A DNA stretch of 13,144 bases, from the NCBI GenBank assembly GCA_046049675.1, contig JBJORA010000098.1:1-13144 (forward strand), read 5' to 3'. The DNA comes from CAIXQW01 sp046049675 (GTDB lineage: Bacteria; Bacteroidota; Bacteroidia; Chitinophagales; Chitinophagaceae). The translations under genes and the position numbers were made by a program. This document shows positions 5,573 through 13,070 of this stretch, in pieces; position 1 is the first letter of the stretch; each line of letters begins with the position of its first letter. The notes beneath the pieces are model-generated. The model worked only from the letters and a program-made list of their open reading frames with translations. It did not search any database and had not been told where the DNA came from.

Positions 5573-7235
5573 GCTATTTAATAAATTTCAAAACTTAAGT
5601 GTTGCTGGCTTTGCGCTAGCAATACTTGTTTTAAACACAATTCAAGCGGCATTCACACAATTAAGCGCCGACGAATCTTTGTATGCCTACTATGCCAGCC
5701 ATATGAGCTGGGGTTATTTTGATCATCCACCACTTATTGCATTGTACGTTTGGCTTGGTACGAGTATTGCCAGCTTCTTGGGCATACATAGCAGCGAATT
5801 AGCAGTTCGTGCAAGTACGGTTATTAGTTTTAGTGTAAGTATATATGTGTTGTGGCTTGCGTTAGATGATCGGAGTAAGCGCAGTATTTTTTTTGCAAGT
5901 GTCTTAGCATTTTTTCTGCCGCATCTGTTTGGGTTTATCAGCACACCTGATAGTCCTTTGTTTTTATGTACGAGCTTATTTTTGTGGCAGTATAAATTGT
6001 ATTGCGATAAAGCAAGCGCGATGCGTGCTATCTTACTTGGCATTTGTATGGCATTAATGATGTATTGCAAATACCATGCGGGTCTCTTTATTGTGCTTAT
6101 TGTTATTGGTAATTTGCGTTTGCTTAGGCACTGGCAATCGTGGCTAGCAGTGCTTGTGGCTTTGCTTTGTTTTACGCCGCATATCTGGTGGCAGGTATCG
6201 CATCAGTTTCCTACGTTGCAATACCACCTTAGCGATAGGGCTACACGCTTTAAGTGGCAATACGTGCCAGAATATCTTGCATCTGTACTAGGCGCCTATG
6301 CCTTGCTTGCGGTACCAGCTATTTACGTGGTACTGCGGCAAAAAATGATAGCACCATTTTACAAAAGTTTGCAAGTTGCTGTTGTGGGCTTTCTTCTATT
6401 CTTTTTGGTGTACACCCTGCGTGGTCATGTGCAAGCGCAGTGGGTAATGCCTTGTGTGCCACCATTGATTTTGTTGCTAAGTACTTTTGTGCCAGCAAGT
6501 AAAATAAAGTTCGTACGAGCTAGCGCTTTAGCATGCATAGTGGTGCAAATAATGTTGAGGCTATTTTTGATACTGCCACAGCAATTTATCAAAACAGATT
6601 TTCATGGTAATAAGCAAGTAGCACAAGCCTTAGCGCAATACAATACCCAAAAGTTGCCTGTGCTTGTACATAATAGCTATCAAATCGCAAGCCTCTACCG
6701 TTTTTATGCTGGCGATACAAGTGTTTATAATACCTATAATTATTACGGCCGCGCGGGCGAGTATCAAGTTCACAAAGGCAATGATGCAGCCTTTCACGAC
6801 AAAGATGTATTGCTATGCTTTAGCGAAGGTTTTTATGCCAATGTAGACACGCTGATGCATCCAGCAAATGTGCACCCCGCTTATGTTGTAAAGCACCGCT
6901 ATGTTGCATTTGATGGACTACAATTAAAAGATGTAAAGCAAGTATCCACTACAAAATTTAGCGCTACGATTTACAATTCATACGCTTGGCCTTTGCGTAT
7001 AGATGACAGCACAACGACTTTGCATTTTGCGGTGGCTGCATTTGACGCCCAAGGTAAAGATATTGCACGACCTGTGTTACATCTAAATAGTAGTATTGAC
7101 TGTAAAGCCCAAGCACAGCAATCATTTTCTTTTAATGTAGATGCTGTAGCGAGTGCTTACAGTTATAGGATTTTTCTTGTACAAAGTGGCTTTTTTGATG
7201 GGCCAGTGTTAGCAGATGTGTTCAATAATGAGTAG
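5565..7235 (+). CDS. GT39-type (ArnT/PMT-like) membrane glycosyltransferase
   Basis: This 556-residue inner-membrane protein has many hydrophobic helices in residues 12-330 and a soluble C-terminal domain (about 335-556). The first periplasmic loop has the family signature: Asp36-Glu37 in LSADESLYAYYASH and WGYFDHPPLIAL (49-60, with DHPP at 53-56), as in ArnT and other PMT-type transferases. These use polyprenyl-phosphate sugars as donors on the periplasmic side; the acceptor here is unknown (lipid A, protein or glycan). The start is TTG 5565, since the first in-frame ATG (5703) lies inside the conserved motif and would delete the first helix and the catalytic acid. It overlaps the rhodanese-thioredoxin gene by 8 bases, so it is translationally coupled. 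The C-terminal part has a region like the usual GT39 tail (NSYQIASLYRFYAG) and then a beta-rich end. Confidence 0.85.
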   Translation: MHKLFNKFQNLSVAGFALAILVLNTIQAAFTQLSADESLYAYYASHMSWGYFDHPPLIALYVWLGTSIASFLGIHSSELAVRASTVISFSVSIYVLWLALDDRSKRSIFFASVLAFFLPHLFGFISTPDSPLFLCTSLFLWQYKLYCDKASAMRAILLGICMALMMYCKYHAGLFIVLIVIGNLRLLRHWQSWLAVLVALLCFTPHIWWQVSHQFPTLQYHLSDRATRFKWQYVPEYLASVLGAYALLAVPAIYVVLRQKMIAPFYKSLQVAVVGFLLFFLVYTLRGHVQAQWVMPCVPPLILLLSTFVPASKIKFVRASALACIVVQIMLRLFLILPQQFIKTDFHGNKQVAQALAQYNTQKLPVLVHNSYQIASLYRFYAGDTSVYNTYNYYGRAGEYQVHKGNDAAFHDKDVLLCFSEGFYANVDTLMHPANVHPAYVVKHRYVAFDGLQLKDVKQVSTTKFSATIYNSYAWPLRIDDSTTTLHFAVAAFDAQGKDIARPVLHLNSSIDCKAQAQQSFSFNVDAVASAYSYRIFLVQSGFFDGPVLADVFNNE

Positions 7236-7317
7236 TTGTTTGATGCGACTTTTCAAGGTGGTAAGTCACGTAGTTCTGGTGAATTCAAAAGGCGCTGCCT
7301 TAACTAAAGCTTAACAC

Positions 7318-7345
7318 TTGGCTTATTTTCAGGAATCTACCTTTG
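7318..7345 (+). promoter_or_regulatory. Promoter of the metalloprotease gene
   Basis: TTG (7318-7320) and a perfect TACCTTTG (7338-7345) are separated by 17 bases. This fits the Bacteroidota -33/-7 pattern. The ATG at 7365 follows 19 bases after the box, behind an A-rich leader typical of ribosome binding without Shine-Dalgarno pairing. A hairpin AAGGC-GCT-GCCTT (7289-7301) lies just upstream. Confidence 0.6.
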
Positions 7346-7364
7346 ATATAAATCAGTAATAAAT

Positions 7365-9284
7365 ATGAAAAAGTTTCTAAGCATTGCAATCATCCTAAGC
7401 ATCTTCTCAACCAGCCACGCGCAACAACTTATTACCGCAAGTAGCATGACCTATGCGCAACTTACGCCCGACCAGCAAAACTACTATGACAGTTATGCTG
7501 AAGACTCGACTGATATTGCAGATATCATGTTCGTAGAAGTTGGAAACCCTTTTGATCTTCAAACGAGCAGTGGTGTTGTAACCCTGAATCTGCCTGCAAT
7601 CGGTGCAGTTAACGAAACTTTCAAGACTGCAAATGCAAGAATGCCTAAGGATGGAGAATACTTTTGGTATGGCTTGGCGACTGAGGCCGCACACAATGGT
7701 GATTTTGTTACTATCACAACTAAGAATGCTAATAGTGCTATGACATTGTTGGTTGACGACGAAGTATATCAGGTTTCGACCTTAGGCAATGGTGTACATA
7801 TTATGTACAAACTATTAGATGCTCCTGAAGGAGCAACGATTTGCCCTAATATTACAAGCCAGGCGGATCCAGATACAGATCCTCCAAGCTTGGTCGATCC
7901 GTGTTCGCGTTCACTATCGAAGTTACTTGTAGTAGTTGACCAAGATTTGATAGATGATTACGGACTTGCGGCTGTAGAACTAACTGCTCTGCAAGCTATT
8001 GACCAATGCAACACGACACGGGGTAATAGTAAAGTAGGTTTAGCAGCTGGTGCACTTGATAATATTGTGTTTGTTGGGCTATTGGTCGATAATACTTTAC
8101 CGAATTCAAACGCTGACATAGGACAAGATAATACTGCATTAGCTGGTTTGGTTGTTAATCCCTCTACAACAATCGGTGCTGCGAGAGTTAATCTTGAGGC
8201 GGACATCGTAGTAGGATTTTTCAGCAAGACTTACACTGATCAAAACACTAATAATCGAGTTTACGGTATAGCCGGGGACTTTTTAAATCCACTTTTACCT
8301 ACCGCAATGGTCAGCTACTTGCACGCAACCGACGGCAAAAAATTAACCTTTACCCACGAGGTTCATCATTTGTACGGTGCTAAGCATGTCGTAGATTTCA
8401 ATGGGCCAGCGTATGCACATGCTAAACAACTATTGTCGCACGGCTTTATTGGCACCCATCTGCATGGTACCGTTGTACACGAGGATGCACGAGCATGGCA
8501 TGTTATGTGTTTAAGTAATCCAAATATTACTCAAAGTGTACATGGGTTTCCAAATAGAGTTTTTGGCACAGTAAATGCTGCTGAAAATGCCAGATATGTT
8601 GCTGAGAATGAACATACTGTTGCAGAATACATTATTGATGCCCCTGGCCAAACGCCAGTGTTGCATTTATCTGTTGACCAAATTATGGAATGTGACATGG
8701 CCTTTGAAGCTAGTGCTGAAATATTTTGTGGAGAAGGCCCCTATACATATACGTGGTATTATGGCGATAATCCTAGTAACCTAACGCTTGTTGCCAACAC
8801 AAATTCTACACCAAATAGCACAAACTCAGTATCTCATACGATGTCACCTTTTAATGCAACAGCAGCAGGTATAGTTGTATGTATGGCACAAGATGCTTCT
8901 GGTTATTTTATGTATGGCTGGCAGTGGATAAATACTAATTGTGTTACAGAGCAATGGACATCCTCAAACATTGGCAAGAATCGTATTGCAAATGCGGAGG
9001 CTGATCTTAAAGGCAGACCCTCTGTTTTCCCTAATCCAGTCTTAGATGGCAAGCTTACAATTACTATGCCACCTGCGCTTTATGAAATTAACGACATGAA
9101 TAAATTTGTGGATATTAGCATTAGCGATATTCAAGGTAACAATCTTTTTGCAAAGCAAATTGTAAGGCAGCATCAGAACAATGATATAATTATTGAGCTT
9201 CCAAAAAGCATATTGCCAGGTTTGTATTTCGTTACAATATCCATAAATAATAACAAATATGTGCAAAAAATATCTGTGCAATAG
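7365..9284 (+). CDS. T9SS-secreted metzincin metalloprotease (reprolysin-like)
   Basis: This 639-residue secreted zinc protease has a signal peptide (residues 1-19, cleavage before Gln20), then a pro-region-like part (about 20-165). The catalytic domain covers about 180-420. The zinc motif HEVHHLYGAKH is complete: His331, Glu332, His335, Gly338 and His341 match HExxHxxGxxH. A likely Met-turn lies at Met381 in WHVMC. EADIVVGFF and RVYGIAGDF upstream resemble the strands before the active site in M12B-like enzymes. Residues about 425-525 look like an Ig-like/PKD-like domain (GPYTYTWYYG). From residue 550 (PNP at 556-558) a T9SS type A sorting domain runs to the end, YVQKISVQ. The substrate cannot be deduced. 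The gene has its own promoter, and its last 26 bases overlap the following lipoprotein gene. The family call is by motif; the subfamily is less certain. Confidence 0.87.
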   Translation: MKKFLSIAIILSIFSTSHAQQLITASSMTYAQLTPDQQNYYDSYAEDSTDIADIMFVEVGNPFDLQTSSGVVTLNLPAIGAVNETFKTANARMPKDGEYFWYGLATEAAHNGDFVTITTKNANSAMTLLVDDEVYQVSTLGNGVHIMYKLLDAPEGATICPNITSQADPDTDPPSLVDPCSRSLSKLLVVVDQDLIDDYGLAAVELTALQAIDQCNTTRGNSKVGLAAGALDNIVFVGLLVDNTLPNSNADIGQDNTALAGLVVNPSTTIGAARVNLEADIVVGFFSKTYTDQNTNNRVYGIAGDFLNPLLPTAMVSYLHATDGKKLTFTHEVHHLYGAKHVVDFNGPAYAHAKQLLSHGFIGTHLHGTVVHEDARAWHVMCLSNPNITQSVHGFPNRVFGTVNAAENARYVAENEHTVAEYIIDAPGQTPVLHLSVDQIMECDMAFEASAEIFCGEGPYTYTWYYGDNPSNLTLVANTNSTPNSTNSVSHTMSPFNATAAGIVVCMAQDASGYFMYGWQWINTNCVTEQWTSSNIGKNRIANAEADLKGRPSVFPNPVLDGKLTITMPPALYEINDMNKFVDISISDIQGNNLFAKQIVRQHQNNDIIIELPKSILPGLYFVTISINNNKYVQKISVQ

Positions 9285-9852
9285 CCTCAGAATATTGACA
9301 ATGCTTTTGCTGATCAGCAGTTGCAAAAAATACAATGACGGTTATGCCAAGGTAAAATGCGTAAGCGGTAAAATTGGTGGTGTCTCAATGGCTAATGTCA
9401 AAATGGGTGGTATCGCCTATGATCATAACGTTTCTCCTGCTAGAATGCAATTTGGATTTGCTACTGAAGTATGTAAGCAAACTTCGCTAACGATGTCGGT
9501 CTCTTATGTACCTGTGGATATTATCAACAGAAGAATAGCATTAATGAGCATAGACACAATAAGTCCCGCAACACAACAGTACGATAAAGGCATGTGCGGT
9601 ATGTTTATTATTGTGCAACTAGATCAAATCGCCGAAACGTATGCGCCATTAACAGATGATAGTACGCAAGATTTTGTTCGCGTCTTAGCTTTAAGTAAAA
9701 GCAAGCGCCATTCTACCTTTGAATTACATGGCACCTTTTACAAGCTCAGAGAGGCAAATCCTCCATTTGAGCTAAGTTGTAATCCGTACAATGTAGCAAG
9801 CCGGGATACCATACACATAGATCATCTGATTATAGAAACGGTTGACAGGTAA
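9259..9852 (+). CDS. Four-cysteine lipoprotein A of tandem pair, function unknown
   Basis: This 197-residue protein has a short lipoprotein signal ending LLLISSC, with Cys22 lipidated. The mature part begins KKYNDGYAKVKC. It contains Cys34, Cys72, Cys113 and Cys174, all conserved in the neighbouring paralog, so two disulfides are plausible. Other shared stretches are YAPL-DD (128-134), HGTFYK (157-162), NPPF-LSCNP (167-176) and DTIHIDHLI (183-191). No known domain is recognised. The start at ATG 9259 lies within the end of the metalloprotease gene. The next ATG (9301) would leave only seven residues before the lipidated Cys, too short for a signal. The overlap suggests translational coupling to the protease. 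The N-terminal signal is unlike that of the paralog, as if it was newly formed from sequence at the junction. Confidence 0.72.
   Translation: MCKKYLCNSLRILTMLLLISSCKKYNDGYAKVKCVSGKIGGVSMANVKMGGIAYDHNVSPARMQFGFATEVCKQTSLTMSVSYVPVDIINRRIALMSIDTISPATQQYDKGMCGMFIIVQLDQIAETYAPLTDDSTQDFVRVLALSKSKRHSTFELHGTFYKLREANPPFELSCNPYNVASRDTIHIDHLIIETVDR
9316..9380 (+). repeat. Near-identical DNA segment shared by the lipoprotein pair, copy A
   Basis: This 65-bp stretch matches 9969-10033 at 61 positions, all differences being synonymous third-base changes. The rest of the two genes is much more diverged. It encodes the lipidation site and the first residues of the mature proteins. Confidence 0.85.
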
Positions 9853-9872
9853 GTTGCTTTCTGGTATATTTG
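9842..9872 (+). promoter_or_regulatory. Internal promoter before lipoprotein B
   Basis: TTG (9842-9844) and TATATTTG (9865-9872) are 20 bases apart, and the second is an exact match to TAnnTTTG. The -33 part lies inside the last codons of lipoprotein A. The ATG at 9900 is 27 bases downstream. Lipoprotein B can thus be expressed apart from the protease. Confidence 0.6.
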
Positions 9873-9899
9873 CAATAGCGCTGAAAGGCGACATAAGAA

Positions 9900-10502
9900 A
9901 TGCAACTAAATTTCCCTCTTAAAGCTCTAATTTGTTGTGCAGTAAGTTGCGTTTTAATATTGCACATTAGTAGTTGCAAAAAATACAATGACGGCTATGC
10001 CAAAGTAAAATGCGTAAGCGGTAAAATTGGAGGCAAGGATGTATCAGACATAAAAATGGGTGCCAGTATTTTTGAATACGACACGCAACCAACACAAGTT
10101 CAGCTCGTCGTTGGTTTCTTAGTGTGTAAAGAAACTGGATTAACTATTTCAGCTTCAAAAATGCCGCTGCAACTCGGCAAGCGCATTGCTTGGATGCGTA
10201 GCGATACTGCAAATTCTATCATTAATACCTATGAAAAGGCTGTTTGTGGTATGAGGATGGAAGTGCAAGGCGATCAAATTGCCGCTAGGTATGCACCGCT
10301 AAGCGATGATACTACACAGAATTTTGTTCGTATATGGGAGATAAGTAAAAACAGACGTCATTTCAAGTTTGAGGTGCATGGTACTTTTTATAAATATCAC
10401 GAACCAAACCCTCCATTTGATCTAAGTTGCAATCCTAATGCGACGGGCAATAGTGATACTATCCACATAGATCACCTGATTGTAGAAGCGGTGGATAGAT
10501 AG
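9900..10502 (+). CDS. Four-cysteine lipoprotein B of tandem pair, function unknown
   Basis: This 200-residue protein has a longer signal peptide than its paralog, with lipobox HISSC (Cys26 lipidated). The first 23 residues from ISSC onward are identical to lipoprotein A. Cys38, Cys76, Cys116 and Cys177 align with the four mature cysteines of A. Roughly half of the remaining residues are shared, most strongly toward the C-terminus (YAPLSDDTTQNFVR, VHGTFYK, NPPFDLSCNP, DTIHIDHLI). The central part (about 50-110) is divergent. No named domain is recognised. It lies 47 bases behind A, with its own promoter. The tandem arrangement shows a local gene duplication. Both products should sit in the periplasm or on the outer membrane. 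Confidence 0.78.
   Translation: MQLNFPLKALICCAVSCVLILHISSCKKYNDGYAKVKCVSGKIGGKDVSDIKMGASIFEYDTQPTQVQLVVGFLVCKETGLTISASKMPLQLGKRIAWMRSDTANSIINTYEKAVCGMRMEVQGDQIAARYAPLSDDTTQNFVRIWEISKNRRHFKFEVHGTFYKYHEPNPPFDLSCNPNATGNSDTIHIDHLIVEAVDR
9969..10033 (+). repeat. Near-identical DNA segment shared by the lipoprotein pair, copy B
   Basis: This is the partner of 9316-9380, 653 bases away in direct orientation. See that entry for the comparison. Confidence 0.85.
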
Positions 10503-10613
10503 CTTAGTAATCCTACATGCTTGGCGCTTAGGCACGGTTTGTTTATAATCTGCTGCTATTTATTTTTGCTATGGCAGATAACTATTCTACTTTAAACATC
10601 CCCCAATCGGGTT

Positions 10614-10621
10614 TACCTTTG
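10614..10621 (+). promoter_or_regulatory. -7 box directly before the mutS2-like start
   Basis: TACCTTTG is a perfect -7 box, identical to that of the metalloprotease gene. The proposed TTG start at 10627 is only five bases away, so the transcript would begin about at the start codon. A clear -33 TTG is lacking (a TTTAA lies at 10591). Confidence 0.5.
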
Positions 10622-10626
10622 CGCGC

Positions 10627-12738
10627 TTGCTTATACATCCACATAACGGGGCGCAACAACTAGAGTTTGAGAAAATTTTAGAACTGCTTGTTACGAGCTG
10701 CAATACCTTGTATGCCCAAGACAAAGCGCGCGCCCTAATGCCACTTACTTATGGCGATGACATCAAGCTGCAATTAACCCAAACGCATCAACTTAAACTT
10801 TTGTTGGATGCTGGCACACATTTTCCTTTGCAGCATACCATTAATGTAGCAAAAGAGCTTAAGCTTTTGGCAGTGCCCGGTAGTAGTTTGATGCAAGAAC
10901 AGTGGGTGGCGTTGCGTAAACTATTGCACAATGCAGAAGCAATATTTAGATGGCTCGATACAGAAAAGCGTGACCTCTATCCCGAACTATCGCAATTGCT
11001 TGGTGGCAAGTATTACGAGAAGAAAATTGCCGAGCTTATTAATGCTGTATTAGACGAAGCAGGGCAAGTGCGCGATAATGCTAGTAAAGAATTATCTGAT
11101 ATACGCACAAGCCTCTACCGCAAACGCAGCGAGCAAAGGCAAAAGTTTAATCGTGTGTTAGATAAGCTGCGCAAACTTGGCTATACAACAGATACAGAAG
11201 AGGCTTTCTTAAATGGCAGAAAGGTAATTGCGGTATTTAGCGAACATAAGCGCCAAATCAAAGGCATCTTTATGGGCGAAAGCGATACCCGCAAAACCTC
11301 ATTTATAGAGCCGGAAGATACCATTGAAATCAACAATATTGTTTTTGAGTTAGAACTTGCCGAACAACGCGAAGTACAGCGTATTCTTAAACAACTCAGC
11401 AGCGATGTGCGTCCACATAGCGAATTGCTTTATGGCTATTATGTGCTCAACGGCGAGCTAGATTTTATCTATGGCAAAGCACGTTTGGCAAGTATGCTCA
11501 ACGCATGTTTGCCCGTACTCAGTTATAAAAGCGAGTTCAATATTATAGATGCCTACCATCCGCTTTTATTATTGCACAATAAACGCGCCGCAAAGCCAAC
11601 TGTGCCAGTATCGCTTGCACTCAATGCCAAGGATAGAATATTAGTAGTTAGTGGTCCCAATGCCGGCGGTAAAACCATCGCCATGAAAACGCTAGGCCTC
11701 TTGCAATTGATGTTGCAGTGTGGCTTACTTGTGCCAGCATCGCCTGATAGTGTATTTGGTTTGTTTAAGCAGTTGCTTATACATATTGGTGATGCCCAAA
11801 GTATAGAGCACGAGTTAAGTACCTACAGCAGCCACTTGGCTAATATGAAGTACTTTTTAGAGCATGCCAACGGCCGTACAATGTTGTTGATAGACGAGTT
11901 TGGTGGTGGCACCGACCCTAACCTTGGTGGTGCCATTGCAGAAGCGATACTAGAATACTTTGTTCAACGTCATAGTATTGGTATTGTTACAACGCATTAT
12001 CTAAACATCAAAGTATTGGCAAGCAAAACCAAAGGTTTGCTCAATGGTAGTATGGCTTTCGACGAACAGCGCCTAGTACCTTTATACAAATTGCTTGTAG
12101 GCAAACCGGGTAGTAGTTATACATTTAGCATTGCACAGCGGATTGGTTTAGAGCCTCAATTGATACAGCGCGCACAAGTTTTGGCCAATACGGAGCAAGT
12201 TGAGCTAGATGGTTTGCTCAATACAACAGAGCAAGATTTGCAAAAAATTGCAGCAGATAAGCAAGAACTGCAAACGCTTTTGCAAGAGCAAGAACGCCTC
12301 AATGCAGAATTGCGCATTACGCTCAAAAAAGAAAAGCATAAGCAAGAAGTAGAAAAACTAAAACTCAAAAATAAAATCACCGAAGAGCGTATGCAGGAAT
12401 TGCGCGATCAAGAGCGTCGCATTAAGCAAGCTATTTTTGAGTGGAAGAAAACAAAAAATAAAAGTGAAGCCATCATTAGTATGGAAAACCTTTTATTCTT
12501 CAAAAAAGCGCAGGCATTGCAAGCGGCAGAGCACAAAAAGTTTACGCAGCAATATAAAATTGTAGGCGGCAATATTAAAGTGGGAGATATTGTGCGTATG
12601 CGCAGCACCAACCAAGTAGCACGTGTAAAGGAGTTGCATAGCAATAATAAAGCTACAATTCAATTGGGTCTATTGCCAGTAAACATTGATGTCGACGATT
12701 TAGAAGTCGTGACAAAAAAGGAAGAGAAGAAGGCGTAG
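10627..12738 (+). CDS. mutS2: MutS2-like ATPase lacking the Smr domain
   Basis: This 703-residue protein starts with residues like MutS2 N-termini (IHPHN....LEFEKILELL). The ATPase domain holds Walker A GPNAGGKT (343-350), Walker B LLIDEFGGGTDP (420-431, Asp423-Glu424), the STYSSHLANM segment and a TTHY switch. A long charged coiled region follows (about 535-640), then a KOW-like small domain (about 655-700, VGDIVRMRSTNQVARVKEL). Typical MutS2 proteins are near 780-790 residues and finish with an Smr nuclease domain; here the frame stops after KKEEKKA and no Smr motif is seen downstream. MutS2 relatives act on branched DNA and on stalled ribosomes; which of these applies here is unknown. The start is TTG 10627: the frame is closed at 10579 and the next ATG (10738) would delete conserved sequence. 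It is transcribed alone. Confidence 0.88.
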   Translation: MLIHPHNGAQQLEFEKILELLVTSCNTLYAQDKARALMPLTYGDDIKLQLTQTHQLKLLLDAGTHFPLQHTINVAKELKLLAVPGSSLMQEQWVALRKLLHNAEAIFRWLDTEKRDLYPELSQLLGGKYYEKKIAELINAVLDEAGQVRDNASKELSDIRTSLYRKRSEQRQKFNRVLDKLRKLGYTTDTEEAFLNGRKVIAVFSEHKRQIKGIFMGESDTRKTSFIEPEDTIEINNIVFELELAEQREVQRILKQLSSDVRPHSELLYGYYVLNGELDFIYGKARLASMLNACLPVLSYKSEFNIIDAYHPLLLLHNKRAAKPTVPVSLALNAKDRILVVSGPNAGGKTIAMKTLGLLQLMLQCGLLVPASPDSVFGLFKQLLIHIGDAQSIEHELSTYSSHLANMKYFLEHANGRTMLLIDEFGGGTDPNLGGAIAEAILEYFVQRHSIGIVTTHYLNIKVLASKTKGLLNGSMAFDEQRLVPLYKLLVGKPGSSYTFSIAQRIGLEPQLIQRAQVLANTEQVELDGLLNTTEQDLQKIAADKQELQTLLQEQERLNAELRITLKKEKHKQEVEKLKLKNKITEERMQELRDQERRIKQAIFEWKKTKNKSEAIISMENLLFFKKAQALQAAEHKKFTQQYKIVGGNIKVGDIVRMRSTNQVARVKELHSNNKATIQLGLLPVNIDVDDLEVVTKKEEKKA

Positions 12739-12761
12739 CGCACTGTTCGTTTTAATTTTTT

Positions 12762-12803
12762 CTTCGTGGTCCTTTGTAAAAGCTCTGTGCGCCTCTGTGC
12801 CAT
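12762..12803 (+). repeat. Short imperfect repeat patch (CTCTGTGCG type)
   Basis: CTTCGTGGTCCTTTGT is followed by CTCTGTGC twice (12783-12790 and 12793-12800). This is the same style of short, roughly 10-base-periodic intergenic repeat as at 3947-3985 and 4073-4137. Similar sequences recur between genes in many environmental Bacteroidota, from general recollection rather than a search. Confidence 0.55.
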
Positions 12804-12852
12804 AAAGCTATGATGATCCGTAAAGCTGCACCAATATTTGAGATAACGTAAT

Positions 12853-13070
12853 TATGATTGTGATAGTCTTATATTTGAACTAGCAGCTAGCACCTACGGA
12901 GCTTCATATAACCATTATGGCTATTTCTATACACAGCACAGCTTGTCCGGCGTACTATAGACGCAAATCAGCAATGGCACTAATGCAATTGGCAGCACAC
13001 AACAGCATGCCAATGCGAAGCCTGGACCGACCTAGAAATATGGAGCAGAAAATCAGTTCACAGCACTAGG
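12853..13070 (+). repeat. Dispersed repeat of about 200 bp, copy 2
   Basis: This is homologous to 1330-1550 in the same orientation. Conserved modules lie at 12874-12903 (ending in GCACC-TAC-GGAGC) and 13005-13070 (ending CAGCACTAGG, the same sharp edge as copy 1). The perfect GCTCC hairpin of copy 1 is degraded here (around 12940-12955), so this copy keeps only one such unit intact. It lies about 135 bases behind mutS2. Confidence 0.85.

Noticed and set aside
5723..6070. 115-codon minus-strand open frame
   Set aside because: It is opposite the conserved membrane part of the GT39 gene and has no features of its own.
7289..7301. Terminator hairpin AAGGC-GCT-GCCTT after the GT39 gene
   Set aside because: The stem is only 5 bp and no T-tract follows on the plus strand.
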